The notes under the pieces were generated by a model. The model saw nothing but the letters and a program-made list of their open reading frames with translations. It made no database searches and was not told the DNA's origin. From contig JAQUEZ010000006.1 of the NCBI GenBank assembly GCA_028684915.1, positions 1 to 64,000 on the forward strand: a stretch of DNA of 64,000 bases, in the 5' to 3' direction. Origin of the DNA: Desulfobulbus sp. (GTDB lineage Bacteria > Desulfobacterota > Desulfobulbia > Desulfobulbales > Desulfobulbaceae). A program made the position numbers and the translations under genes. Below are positions 24,980 through 33,155 of this stretch, piece by piece. Every line of letters begins with the position of its first letter. Within the stretch, counting starts at the first letter, position 1.

Positions 24980-26311
24980 ATGGAATATCGTTCCCAAAGG
25001 ATCGCTCACTGGTATTTCAGAATTGCCCTCGTTCTTTTTGTGCTCCAGGTGATCATGGGGCTCTGGCTTGCCTATAATTACACCTTCACGGTACCGCAGG
25101 AAATTGTGGACGTTTTTCCATTCGCCACGGCACGGGCCATCCATACCAACCTGCTGGTGCTCTGGATGCTCCTCGGCTTCATGGGAGGCACGTATTACAT
25201 CGTTCCCGAAGAAACCGGCAGCGAGGTCTATTCACCGAAACTGGCCTGGCTGCAGCTCATTGCACTGGTTGCAACCGGCGTCATCGCTATCATCGGCTTT
25301 CTCTTCGGCTGGACCAAGGGCAGACCTCTCCTGGAAATACCACCGCCGCTTAATTACGTCGTAGTAATCGGGGCCTTGATTTTCCTGTTCAATATCGGCA
25401 TGACCATGTTCAAGGCAAAGCGCTGGACCGTCATCCAGGCGGTACTCCTCGGCGGCCTGGTCTTTCTGGCCTTACTCTATCTTTTCGGTATCCCGTTTTA
25501 CAAAAACGAAGTCATCGACTGGTATTACTGGTGGTGGGTCATCCACCTCTGGGTTGAAGGAGCATGGGAACTCGTGACCGGCGCCATTATGGCGTTCGTG
25601 CTCTTGAAATTGACCGGGGTGGAGCGTCACGTTGTGGAAAAATGGCTGTACGTGGAAATCGGCCTGTTTCTCTTTACCGGCATAGCCGGTACCGGCCATC
25701 ATTATTACTGGATCGGGGCTCCCAAGTACTGGCTCTGGATCGGTGGCATTTTCTCCGCGCTCGAGCCCCTGCCGATCCTCTTGATGGTCATCGACACCAT
25801 GCACCATGTCAAGCACCGCCAAACGCAGATTATCAACCCCCATACCTGGACCCTTGCGATCGGCTGTGCCATATTCCATTTCATCGGCGCCGGCATTTGG
25901 GGGTTTGCCCATACTCTTCCGCAGATCAACTACTACACCCATGGTTCGCAGGTCACCGTTTCGCACGGACATCTCGCCTTTTTCGGCGCCTATGCCTTGC
26001 TCAATCTTACGGTGTTTTACTTTGCAATTCCGAAGCTGAAGGGAATTGAGGTCTACCAGCCGACGCGTGCCAAGCTGGGGTTCTGGACCATGTGCAGCGC
26101 CATGATGCTCATGGGACTCACCTTCGGCATCGCCGGCGTATTGCAGAGCTACCTGGAGAGGGTGCTGGGCATGGGTTACATGACCGCCCAGGGGCATATG
26201 CGTCTCTGGATGGGAATTACCCTCGTCCTGGGGGTATTCTTCCTGGCAGGAGTGGTTGTGACGGTATTCGATCTGTTGTTTATGAAACCCGCGGTCAGGC
26301 GTGTGGAATAG
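24980..26311 (+). CDS. norB: Nitric oxide reductase catalytic subunit
   Basis: This 443-residue protein has about 12 membrane helices of the haem-copper oxidase superfamily. Landmarks are the haem histidines in ARAIHTNLLVLW and TGHHYYWIG, the NorB glutamates in HLWVEGAWELV, and HVKHRQTQI. It reduces two NO to N2O in the membrane using electrons from NorC. It starts 11 bases after norC with AGGAGGCAGCAG before the ATG. A denitrification or NO-detoxification role fits the neighbouring Hcp, RIC and flavodiiron genes. Confidence 0.95.
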   Translation: MEYRSQRIAHWYFRIALVLFVLQVIMGLWLAYNYTFTVPQEIVDVFPFATARAIHTNLLVLWMLLGFMGGTYYIVPEETGSEVYSPKLAWLQLIALVATGVIAIIGFLFGWTKGRPLLEIPPPLNYVVVIGALIFLFNIGMTMFKAKRWTVIQAVLLGGLVFLALLYLFGIPFYKNEVIDWYYWWWVIHLWVEGAWELVTGAIMAFVLLKLTGVERHVVEKWLYVEIGLFLFTGIAGTGHHYYWIGAPKYWLWIGGIFSALEPLPILLMVIDTMHHVKHRQTQIINPHTWTLAIGCAIFHFIGAGIWGFAHTLPQINYYTHGSQVTVSHGHLAFFGAYALLNLTVFYFAIPKLKGIEVYQPTRAKLGFWTMCSAMMLMGLTFGIAGVLQSYLERVLGMGYMTAQGHMRLWMGITLVLGVFFLAGVVVTVFDLLFMKPAVRRVE

Positions 26312-26558
26312 AGAGAGACCGTCAATCTATCGCAAACGACTGAGGACCTGATTACCTGGGGTAGAACCAACAGTAGTGTCACCAGGGGCCATCCTATCTG
26401 CAGCAGTCATATCCCCTGAAATTGTCATCACCAAATCTGCCGGGTTTTCGGTCAATGTCTCTTACCATAGGGGGCCGAGGCAACTTTTCTGATAGTGCAG
26501 CGTATTCACGGCGTAATACATCTAGTATTGATTTACGGTTGTTCACGAAGTACGAGGC

Positions 26559-26700
26559 GGTTGGTACGCGAAAGCACGGGCTTTGATCAAGAAGATTTCG
26601 CCGGTGGCTTGGCGCCACATCCACCTGAATGGGCACTACACCTTCCGTGGCAACGGGCAGGTCATCGACCTGGCTGCGATCGTAGTGGGGGGAGTGGGGG
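26559..26700 (+). pseudogene. Tn3-family transposase C-terminal fragment
   Basis: The frame reads GWYAKARALIKKISPVAWRH followed by IHLNGHYTF and GQVIDLAAIV. SPVAW-HI-L-G-Y-F is the conserved tail of Tn3-family TnpA. Nothing of the first 900 or so residues remains, and the original stop is lost. It marks a former Tn3-like transposon, consistent with the resolvase at 9692. Confidence 0.75.
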
Positions 26701-26736
26701 TGACGGAATTTTCTGGGGTTCCAGCTTACAGCCCCT

Positions 26737-27087
26737 TTATACGTAGGTTACCCGCATGTGACCGACCCCACCCTTCTTCCGATCCTTTACGACGATATCG
26801 ACATCTCGGCCAAGTAGGGTTAGAAGGTGACAGAGTTTTTCAAGCGAGAATCCTCTTAATTTCCCATGTTGGATCATAGAAACTTTTGGTTGCGGAATCC
26901 CAAGGATCACCACAGCTTCTTTCTGTGAGAGATGACGTTTTTCAATTATGTTACTGATTTTTATTGCTAAGTTGCTTTTTACCAATAATTCTTCTGCGTC
27001 CGGTAACCCTAGATCTTCGAAAACATTGCCTGTGGAAGGAGTTACACTAATCTCTTCCAGGTATTGCTCTTCTCTTCTCTCTTTCAT
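26737..27087 (-). CDS. XRE-family antitoxin (HigA-like)
   Basis: This 116-residue protein has a helix-turn-helix (LSQKEAVVILGIPQPKVSMI) in its centre and an acidic N-terminal arm. The sequence SQKEAVVILGIPQPKVSMIQHG is typical of HigA/HTH_37 antitoxins. It follows the RelE/Gp49-like toxin gene by 31 bases on the same strand; toxin-first order is the HigBA layout. It would neutralise the toxin and bind the palindrome at 27572-27597. Confidence 0.88.
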   Translation of the reverse strand: MKERREEQYLEEISVTPSTGNVFEDLGLPDAEELLVKSNLAIKISNIIEKRHLSQKEAVVILGIPQPKVSMIQHGKLRGFSLEKLCHLLTLLGRDVDIVVKDRKKGGVGHMRVTYV

Positions 27088-27118
27088 ACTAATCTTCCTT
27101 TCTTTCTATCTTTCTTCC

Positions 27119-27475
27119 TTAAATTCGCTCTTCGAGAGCCAGTTCCTTTGCTTTCTTGAGACGTATCTTGACAATCTCAATCTCGGGTTTTGGGGTTTCA
27201 ATCCCTTTCTTCGATTTTTTCTGAAAAGCATGCAAGACATATAACTTGCTGCCAATCTTGACGGTATACATCACCCTGTATGTGTTTCCGTCGTGATTAT
27301 CACATATTTCAATTACCGTCGCCCCTCCACCGATTCCTTTGATCGGTTTGGCGTTGAATGCTTTCCCTCCTTCTTGTGCTGTCCGGAGGGCATGCCCCAT
27401 GCAAATTTTCGTTTCATCTGGGAAATCTCTTAACTTCTCTCTTGAATCACCTAAAAATACGATCTCTTTTGACAT
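27119..27475 (-). CDS. RelE/ParE-superfamily toxin (Gp49/HigB-like)
   Basis: This 118-residue protein has the Gp49-like sequence MGHALRTAQEGGKAFNAKP and YRVMYTVKIGSKLYVLHAFQ followed by KKSKKGIETP. YVLHAFQKKS is the signature end of this ribonuclease toxin group, which cleaves mRNA at ribosomes. ATG overlaps the stop of a 19-codon frame (TAATG), and AAGGAG lies inside that frame. Confidence 0.9.
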   Translation of the reverse strand: MSKEIVFLGDSREKLRDFPDETKICMGHALRTAQEGGKAFNAKPIKGIGGGATVIEICDNHDGNTYRVMYTVKIGSKLYVLHAFQKKSKKGIETPKPEIEIVKIRLKKAKELALEERI

Positions 27476-27534
27476 TACGATTTCTCCTTACGCTGCGTCT
27501 CACGACGCTGCTTTGGTTCATGATCTTTTGTCAT
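27475..27534 (-). CDS. 19-residue upstream peptide coupled to the toxin
   Basis: ATG 27534 is preceded by GGAGGTGAT, which is fully complementary to the 16S rRNA anti-Shine-Dalgarno and abuts the ATG. The peptide reads MTKDHEPKQRRETQRKEKS and is highly charged. Its stop overlaps the toxin start (TAATG). The layout suggests a leader whose translation opens or sets the level of toxin translation. It may have no function as a peptide. Confidence 0.5.
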   Translation of the reverse strand: MTKDHEPKQRRETQRKEKS

Positions 27535-27571
27535 ATCACCTCCGGATGTGTCATCTTTCGCAGGTAGAATA

Positions 27572-27597
27572 ATGTTATACCAATATTGGTATAACAT
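27572..27597 (-). promoter_or_regulatory. Palindromic operator of the toxin-antitoxin operon
   Basis: ATGTTATACCAAT and ATTGGTATAACAT form a perfect palindrome with no spacer (13 bp per arm). It lies 38 bases before the upstream peptide and about 100 before the toxin, where HigA-type antitoxins bind. Confidence 0.8.
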
Positions 27598-27647
27598 CAA
27601 GCGATAATAGTGGGCAGATAATTGCGCTTGCCGGGTGGGCAAAAGGA

Positions 27648-27820
27648 ATGAAGGAAACGACTCGACAACTTGACGACTTTACCAGTTGGCGAATGGTTTC
27701 CAGGCCGATTAAAGTTACCGCCCTGGGGGAGAGCAAGCCGAGGATCTGCGCACATGTGCAGTATCCCGGCGCGGTGAGGACATGGGGTGGTTACTTTGGC
27801 CCAAGGTGACTGGGTGGGGG
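27648..27820. repeat. Dispersed repeat, copy 2
   Basis: This is homologous to 5279-5450 with blocks such as GAGCAAGCCGAGGATCTGCG and GGGGTGGTTACTTTGGCC in common. In this copy a 53-codon frame runs from ATG 27648 to a stop at 27809; in copy 1 the frame is broken by an indel and stops, so coding capacity is not conserved. Confidence 0.7.
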
Positions 27821-27839
27821 CAATCGCTAAATGTCTTGC

Positions 27840-28097
27840 TCAGGTTTTTTTGCGGTTAGCCTGGGCGTTAGCGGTTCTTTTCCTGTGGCACGAAGAATAA
27901 TGATACCGAGGAAGGGATAAGTAGAAATCAAGTTCCTCCCGGCAGAAGGGACAAAGGCCGCTATCAGAACCTTCGACACGATAAAGTACATTGCAGGCCG
28001 TGCACCTGGCCTGATGGATTGTATTGTCGGACTGTGGTGGTCTTTCCTTGTGGAAGTTGCCTACATACTTATAAAGTTCCAGCTCTTCCCTAATCAT
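27840..28097 (-). CDS. Small zinc-ribbon protein, unknown
   Basis: This 85-residue protein has two CxxC knuckles (CTACNVLYRVEG and CPFCREEL) that would form a zinc ribbon. The C-terminus is basic (HRKRTANAQANRKKT). I chose ATG 28097 because AGGGGGTAAAG precedes it; an ATG at 28112 is also in frame. It lies downstream of the orphan response regulator on the same strand. No family was recognised. Confidence 0.6.
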   Translation of the reverse strand: MIREELELYKYVGNFHKERPPQSDNTIHQARCTACNVLYRVEGSDSGLCPFCREELDFYLSLPRYHYSSCHRKRTANAQANRKKT

Positions 28098-28107
28098 CTT
28101 TACCCCC

Positions 28108-28213
28108 TGCATTGATCAATATCAACAGGCAACCGGGACCGCTTGCGGCTCACTCTGGCGCTTCGGTCCCTGATTCGCTTTACTCATTTGCCTATTGATA
28201 TTGATGATCAGGT
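28108..28213. repeat. Nested inverted repeat between two minus-strand genes
   Basis: Outer arms ATCAATATCAACAGGCAA and TTGCCTATTGATATTGAT (one mismatch) enclose inner arms GGGACCG and CGGTCCC. The left arm abuts the zinc-ribbon start and the right arm abuts the response-regulator stop. It may act as a terminator or attenuator between them, or be a small mobile repeat. Confidence 0.6.
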
Positions 28214-28882
28214 CTCTTTCAGGATATATCCGGTTCTGGGTACCGTGTGGATAAGTTTTCTGCCTGTGACTTTATCTATTTTCTTGCGAAGAAAGCTGGC
28301 GTATACACTTACAATATTGGTGAACTTCACGGATTCCATATTTGGCCAGACATTCTCAACGATTGCGCTGCGGCTCAATACTTGGTTCGGATTGCGTACG
28401 AAGAATTCGAGAAGGGTATATTCTTTTAAAGTTAGGTGTATTTCCCCATCCTTGCACCATGCCTTGCGGGCAATCGGGTCCAGAAGTAATTCGGCGAACT
28501 GGATTACAGCGCCTCGGCTCTGCTTGGGCCTGCGGAGCAGTGCCCGGATACGGGCCAGGAGTTCGGCACAATCAAATGGCTTGCTCAAATAGCAGTCCGC
28601 TCCGGCATCCAGACCGGCCACAATGTCCTCAACGGAATTTTTTGCCGAGAGTATCAGTACAGGAGTAGAGATATTTTCTCTGCGCAGATCCCTGATAACT
28701 GACAGGCCATCTTTTTTTGGAATCATTACATCGAGGATTATAAGGCTAATTGATTTGCTCAGAGCCTTCTTGAAACCTCTTTCTCCGTCATATGCTACTG
28801 CAACTTTAAAGTGTTCTGCTTCAAGTCTGCGTTTGATAAGAGCAGCATTTTTTTTGTCATCTTCGATAATCAGAATTCCCAT
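28208..28882 (-). CDS. OmpR/PhoB-family response regulator, orphan
   Basis: This 224-residue protein has a receiver domain with acidic pocket E7-D8-D9, phosphoacceptor D51 (LIILDVMIP) and K101 (LSKPF), and a winged-helix DNA-binding domain (LTLKEYTLLEFF ... VSVYASFLRKKIDK ... IHTVPRTGYIL). ATG 28882 follows AAAGGA; the open frame extends a little further upstream. No kinase gene is adjacent. It sits just past the terminator of the conjugation operon and is clearly related to the regulator at 43707, at the other side of the module. Confidence 0.92.
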   Translation of the reverse strand: MGILIIEDDKKNAALIKRRLEAEHFKVAVAYDGERGFKKALSKSISLIILDVMIPKKDGLSVIRDLRRENISTPVLILSAKNSVEDIVAGLDAGADCYLSKPFDCAELLARIRALLRRPKQSRGAVIQFAELLLDPIARKAWCKDGEIHLTLKEYTLLEFFVRNPNQVLSRSAIVENVWPNMESVKFTNIVSVYASFLRKKIDKVTGRKLIHTVPRTGYILKET

Positions 28883-28903
28883 TGAATAATCCTTTGCCGT
28901 GGA

Positions 28904-28928
28904 CAAAAAAACCCCGGCTTACCGGGGT
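28904..28928 (-). terminator. Terminator of the conjugation operon
   Basis: On the minus strand ACCCCGG-TAAG-CCGGGGT is followed by seven Ts. It lies six bases past the stop of the last operon gene (28935). Confidence 0.92.
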
Positions 28929-28934
28929 GGGGGA

Positions 28935-29855
28935 TTATCTGTCTCGGCTACAAAAGCGGCCGTTTTCTCGTTTTATCTGTTTGGCGAAGTCGGGAGATTT
29001 AACTATAGAATGGATATTTTCCCGGTTATTTATGGTTAAAGAGGCTTTTTCGAGCCCCTGCAGGTTCAGTCGGGCACGCTCCAGGTCAGTTATCTTTTCT
29101 TCGATGATTGTGACGACATCTTTCTCAGGAGGGGTTTTGTAAACGCTTTGGGTAACCCGTAAGCGTTCCCTTTTTTCCGGGCTGTTAATGGCCTCTCGGA
29201 AGTATTCCAGTTCCCCGTCTATCCGTTTCGTCAACTCGCTTCCCGTCAGTTGCAGTTCGTTCAACTTTTCCACCTTCTTGATAAATTCTGGATCTCTAAT
29301 GGTGGAATATATATCATTGCGCTGCAGGGTGAAAGTGTTGTTTTCCAGTCCTTGTAGCTTTGTTCTGGATTTTTGGAACTCGGAGATTCGATCCTTGACT
29401 ACGGTGGCAATGTCCTTCTCCGGAGGTTTTGACTTGACCAGGTGGTTGTATTCTTCCTGGGCTCTTTTGAGGATGTCAACGTGTCCCTCGTTAGCAATAC
29501 ATGATTCGAGAAAGCCGGTTTCCGTGTCGATCCTCTTCAGCAGCTCCCGGCCGGTAATTTCATGCCGTATCTGTTTTTCGCTTAGTTGCCGTAGTATGGA
29601 TACTTGGTTATCCACATTTCTCAGAAGATTTCCGCCGTACCGCGAAGGAGCGACGCTGAAGTTTACTTCCTGAAGCCCTTTGTTGCGGATACCTTCGACT
29701 ATCTGGCCGCACTGGAGCTTATGCAGAGTTTCTGTCTCCCTGTTCCACCAGGTTCGCCCCATGGCAAAATCCATATCCTCAAGCCGCAATTCTGCGCCTT
29801 TTCTGAGGCCTTCCGCCAAGGCGATTATTTCTTCCCCTGATAGCTGCTGCGACAC
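28935..29855 (-). CDS. Coiled-coil protein with internal duplication, end of conjugation operon
   Basis: This 306-residue protein is not a family I recognise. Residues 99-196 and 202-294 are two copies of one unit: each begins (L/E)-TG-EL-KRID and contains PPEKD followed by a helix (VKDRISEFQKSRTKLQGLE and IEEKITDLERARLNLQGLE), then an I-S-I or I-H-S-I block and a D-P-x-F or S-P-D-F end. The sequence is strongly helical and charged with no membrane segment. The start is GTG (29855). It lies 15 bases after the thermonuclease gene and before the operon terminator. A role in DNA handling during transfer is a guess. Confidence 0.7.
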   Translation of the reverse strand: MSQQLSGEEIIALAEGLRKGAELRLEDMDFAMGRTWWNRETETLHKLQCGQIVEGIRNKGLQEVNFSVAPSRYGGNLLRNVDNQVSILRQLSEKQIRHEITGRELLKRIDTETGFLESCIANEGHVDILKRAQEEYNHLVKSKPPEKDIATVVKDRISEFQKSRTKLQGLENNTFTLQRNDIYSTIRDPEFIKKVEKLNELQLTGSELTKRIDGELEYFREAINSPEKRERLRVTQSVYKTPPEKDVVTIIEEKITDLERARLNLQGLEKASLTINNRENIHSIVKSPDFAKQIKRENGRFCSRDR

Positions 29856-29870
29856 TCTCGCATTACCCCC

Positions 29871-30383
29871 CTATTCCCACAATCCTCTTCTTTGTTTTCG
29901 GGCCTCCCGGGCTGCTTCCTGAAAGAGGTCCTGGTATTTGACATTAGGTGGGAAGGTCGCCGGTTGAGCGTATCCGGCCCGCACAATTGCCTCATTGAGC
30001 ATGGTTCCGTTGGGCAGCCAGACATACGCCAGAAGTCGGCGATACTTGTCTCTTTGCTGCACGTCGGTTTCGAGGCGAACAGTGTCGCCTTTCTTCACTC
30101 GGGATCGGGTGAAGGAGGTTGCTTCCTTTCCCTGGGAAATGATGGCGGCCAGGTCCTGGCCGCTGCGTTCGCTGTCCCGTTCGGCTTTTTGGTTGGCCCG
30201 GCATTCTGGAGTGTCGATGCCGATCAACCTGACGGATTCGGTTTGTCCCTGGAGATTCACTTTGATGGTGTCGCCGTCGATTACCCGGATGACTTTGGCG
30301 GTGACTGCCTGGGCAACGGCAAGCGCCGGAAAGAGGATAAAAACAAGTAGTAGGAGAAGCGGGAGTTGAATCCTGAATTGCAT
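29871..30383 (-). CDS. Secreted thermonuclease-like nuclease (SNase)
   Basis: This 170-residue protein has a signal peptide (hydrophobic residues 7-24, ending ALAVAQA) and a staphylococcal-nuclease fold: VIDGDTIKV, VRLIGIDTPE (the catalytic Arg and acidic residues), VRLETD, DKYRRLLAYVW and LNEAIVRAGYA. It would degrade nucleic acid in the periplasm or outside. Such genes are frequent on conjugative plasmids. Its ATG comes two bases after the DUF2274 stop, so it belongs to the trb operon. Confidence 0.93.
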   Translation of the reverse strand: MQFRIQLPLLLLLVFILFPALAVAQAVTAKVIRVIDGDTIKVNLQGQTESVRLIGIDTPECRANQKAERDSERSGQDLAAIISQGKEATSFTRSRVKKGDTVRLETDVQQRDKYRRLLAYVWLPNGTMLNEAIVRAGYAQPATFPPNVKYQDLFQEAAREARKQRRGLWE

Positions 30384-30385
30384 GG

Positions 30386-30670
30386 TTATAGACCTTCCGG
30401 GCTTGTGGGTTTGTTTTGCTGTACTGGTTTTTCCGCAACGGCGGTAAGAAGGTCGGGGTTTTTCTTAAGAAGATCCTGGAACTCCCTGTCAGAGTTGAAG
30501 AAGGTAAGCAGGATTTCGTTGACGATGAAACCGCCGTCAGTCGGTTTATTGTAGGACTGCTCGTATGCTTTTACGTATGCGGCGAGCATTGTGGCGGTGG
30601 GGACAGGGATTTTTACGGAGAGCCGGGTCATGGGCGGCGGTTCCGGGGCTGGTTTGATTTTGAGGCTCAT
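30386..30670 (-). CDS. DUF2274 protein of Trb conjugation operons
   Basis: This 94-residue protein (starts MSLKIKPAPEPPP) has the DUF2274 block TRLSVKIPVPTATMLAAYVKAY. DUF2274 genes usually sit right after trbI in P-type transfer operons, as here (14 bases downstream). It is cytoplasmic and of unknown function; a ribbon-helix-helix-like fold is possible. AGGAG precedes the ATG. Confidence 0.85.
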   Translation of the reverse strand: MSLKIKPAPEPPPMTRLSVKIPVPTATMLAAYVKAYEQSYNKPTDGGFIVNEILLTFFNSDREFQDLLKKNPDLLTAVAEKPVQQNKPTSPEGL

Positions 30671-30684
30671 GATGTTTGCTCCTG

Positions 30685-31986
30685 TCAGATTCGGGAATAG
30701 GGCTTCAGCACCATATCCCTGGTTATGAAAATATTCAACTTCATTCCGGGACGGATCTCGATGGTCGGCTGCAGGTTGAGATTTTTCTGGGTGATCTGCT
30801 GTCCGGCCTGGTTGATGTTCTGGGCAGCTCCAGCAACGGCCAGCTGGCCGAAGCTGGCCGGAGTGTTGGGCGAGCCCTGACCGCCGGTGGCGACTTGCGC
30901 CCCGGCGCCTATTACGCTGCCGAGGACGACGCCGGTCAGAAGCTTGGCGTAATGGTTGTTGACCTGGTCCTTGAGTCCGGCATAACCACTCATGTCCACG
31001 CCGGGCATGCCTTCCAGGTTTATGGAGTTCCCGTTGGGCATTATCAGGCGGCTCCAAACGACGAGCGCCCGCTCCTGGCCGTAGGCAACCTTGGAATCGT
31101 ACTCACCGACAAGGCGTGAGCCCTGCGGGATGAGCAGGAAGCGGCCGGTTACGGTATCATAGACGTTTTCGCGGACCTGGGCGACGATCTGACCGGGCAG
31201 GTCGGAATTAATGCCGGTGATAAGCAGGCTCGGGATGATGGTTCCGGCCTTTATTTCATAACGGGAAACGGGATGCTGCAGGGCAGCGAGCAGGTAGGGG
31301 CTCTGCCCCCTCTTCTCCAATGAGAATGCGCGTTTTTCGTCCTGCATGTTTTGGTCGTTGTCCCCGCCGGGGAGGCCTGTGCCGATCCTGCGCGTCATGG
31401 CTTCCAGCCGGTCGATGCCGGGGATGGCCGGCATTGGCTGTGCGACCTGATTTTCTGGGCGTGGGGTGTAGTTTGTCATGGCACCGCCGAAGGCAAGCGG
31501 CGCCCGCAGGGATTCCTGGTAGTCTTTCCGGTGCTGTTCAGCGGCGGCCTGGGCTGCCTGCTGTTCAGGCGTAAGTTGCCCCTGGTTGGTTGCGGCGGAA
31601 TATGCGGGACCGCCGTCTGCGGCAGACGACAGGGAGCGGCCCGCGTCGTATTCCCGCTGCTGCTGAAAAGCTCCCGCTGGCGAACCAAGCGGTGGCACGT
31701 TGCCGTCTTTCGCAAGATCCTGGTAACTGGTGGGAGAGCTTATGACGTTTTCCGGCAGGTTGGGTGCGTTGTTCGCGGTTGCGCCGGGCTTTTCAGCTGT
31801 ATCCTTTGCGTTTCTGTTGGGTGATACCGCCCAGATGAGAGACAGGGCGGCAAGGCTGCAAAAGACTATCATGAGGGTGATTACCAGTTTCCGGTTTATC
31901 CTCGATACCGTTATCCGCGGTGTCCTGAGCGGTAACGGTGTATCTTCGATGTCGTGGGGATTCGGATTTTTTCTGTCTTCAGACAT
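30685..31986 (-). CDS. trbI: TrbI/VirB10 envelope-spanning core protein
   Basis: This 433-residue protein has a short cytoplasmic N-terminus, one membrane helix (residues 34-53), a Pro/Gln/Ala-rich periplasmic stretch, and the VirB10 domain (ISRYEIKAGTIIPSLLITGINSDLPGQ when split at KAGTIIP, then GRFLLIPQGSRLVGEYDS). It links the inner membrane to the outer-membrane ring of the type IV secretion channel. AAGGAGGCACC precedes the ATG. It lies downstream of trbG, in normal order. Confidence 0.95.
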   Translation of the reverse strand: MSEDRKNPNPHDIEDTPLPLRTPRITVSRINRKLVITLMIVFCSLAALSLIWAVSPNRNAKDTAEKPGATANNAPNLPENVISSPTSYQDLAKDGNVPPLGSPAGAFQQQREYDAGRSLSSAADGGPAYSAATNQGQLTPEQQAAQAAAEQHRKDYQESLRAPLAFGGAMTNYTPRPENQVAQPMPAIPGIDRLEAMTRRIGTGLPGGDNDQNMQDEKRAFSLEKRGQSPYLLAALQHPVSRYEIKAGTIIPSLLITGINSDLPGQIVAQVRENVYDTVTGRFLLIPQGSRLVGEYDSKVAYGQERALVVWSRLIMPNGNSINLEGMPGVDMSGYAGLKDQVNNHYAKLLTGVVLGSVIGAGAQVATGGQGSPNTPASFGQLAVAGAAQNINQAGQQITQKNLNLQPTIEIRPGMKLNIFITRDMVLKPYSRI

Positions 31987-32028
31987 GGTGCCTCCTTCCT
32001 GGTTGTTCGATCGTTTCGCGGTGTTCCA

Positions 32029-33108
32029 TCAGGAGCCGAACAATGACCACGGCCTGTCTTTTTCGATCTTGACGATTTCGTCCTTGCCACACCTGAATTC
32101 GCCTTCTTCAAACAACCGGTCCACGACGTAGTAATCGCCTCGCACCCTGTAGTTGACGAGGTTCAGGCCGTCTTCATCTTTGATGAAAAACACAGGGGCC
32201 TGGGTGTTTTTCATTTCCGGGCTCATTTGTATATAGGTTCTGGAGCCGTCATCAAAGACCCGGACCGGCGTCCAGGAGTAATTATCATCGGGGTCGATGG
32301 TGTACTTGAAGTTGAGCTTGTCGGGGGAAATGCCGCCGGAAGCCAGCATGTCAGCGGCCTTTTGGCCGTCCGGGTTGTAGGCGTCGAATTTCGCCATTTC
32401 CTCGTGGGGATAGGTCCAGGAAACGGTGGGCAGGAAGCTGCGGTTCAAGGATTTGGCTATCAGGTGATAGGAACGGCGGTCGGTGGTGATGATGAAATTG
32501 GTTTCAATACCCGCCTGGACCGGTTTCACTAGGACATGGGTAATGGCGCTGGCGCCGTTTCTACTGACGGAGGTGCCGACTACCCAGCGGACGGTATCGC
32601 CCGCGATGACCGGCCCGGTAAGTTTTTCGCCGGGCTGGAGCTGGATGTCGATGACCCGGCCCGGTGCGCCGTAGAGGGTATAGATGGCATCCGGGGTATA
32701 GCTGTAGACGGTTTTGCTTTCGCTGTTGACGGAGTTGGCAGGCCGCCGGGTCGCCTCCCGGATGGCCGTATCGACGACACGCCTGTCCTTGACCGGCATG
32801 GTGAATACGCCGGAAGAAACTTTTCTTTTGGCTATCTTCCCTGTTTTGCCCTCCCCTTCCCTGGTCTCCGGGGACTGCGCCGGGTTTAATGCGGCTTCGA
32901 GCAAGTCGTCCGGCATTTCGCTAGGGATCGCCGGGACCTCCGGTGCAATGCCGGTGCTGTCGGGAGATACCGGTTCGATATCCTTCAGGTCCCCTTTGGG
33001 AACGACCCCAAGGGGTGCCGGAGAGTTTTCCGCAGGATTGTTTGCATATGCAACCGTGACAAGCAGGACAAGTAATGCAATATAGACCCCGTGGCGTACC
33101 TTGAACAT
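32029..33108 (-). CDS. trbG: TrbG/VirB9 outer-membrane complex protein
   Basis: This 359-residue protein has a signal peptide (ending TVAYA), a long acidic/Pro-rich linker that is larger than in most TrbG, and the CagX/VirB9 domain: YTYTP-like YSYTPDAIYTLYGAPGRV, DTVRWVVG, NFIITTDRRSYHL, and a C-terminal part PVFFIKDEDGLNLVNYRV. VirB9 forms the outer-membrane core with VirB7 and VirB10. AAGGAGGGAATC precedes the ATG. Confidence 0.93.
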   Translation of the reverse strand: MFKVRHGVYIALLVLLVTVAYANNPAENSPAPLGVVPKGDLKDIEPVSPDSTGIAPEVPAIPSEMPDDLLEAALNPAQSPETREGEGKTGKIAKRKVSSGVFTMPVKDRRVVDTAIREATRRPANSVNSESKTVYSYTPDAIYTLYGAPGRVIDIQLQPGEKLTGPVIAGDTVRWVVGTSVSRNGASAITHVLVKPVQAGIETNFIITTDRRSYHLIAKSLNRSFLPTVSWTYPHEEMAKFDAYNPDGQKAADMLASGGISPDKLNFKYTIDPDDNYSWTPVRVFDDGSRTYIQMSPEMKNTQAPVFFIKDEDGLNLVNYRVRGDYYVVDRLFEEGEFRCGKDEIVKIEKDRPWSLFGS

Positions 33109-33155
33109 GATTCCCTCCTTAATTTTTTACCTGTCCAGTAGGGACAGGTATTGAT

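Noticed and set aside
27648..27809. 53-codon frame inside the dispersed repeat as a real small gene
   Set aside because: The same frame is broken by an indel and stops in the copy at 5279, so coding is not conserved.
28108..28213. CRISPR or attachment-site interpretation of the nested inverted repeat
   Set aside because: There is a single hairpin with no spaced repeats, and no matching copy was seen at the other side of the conjugation module.
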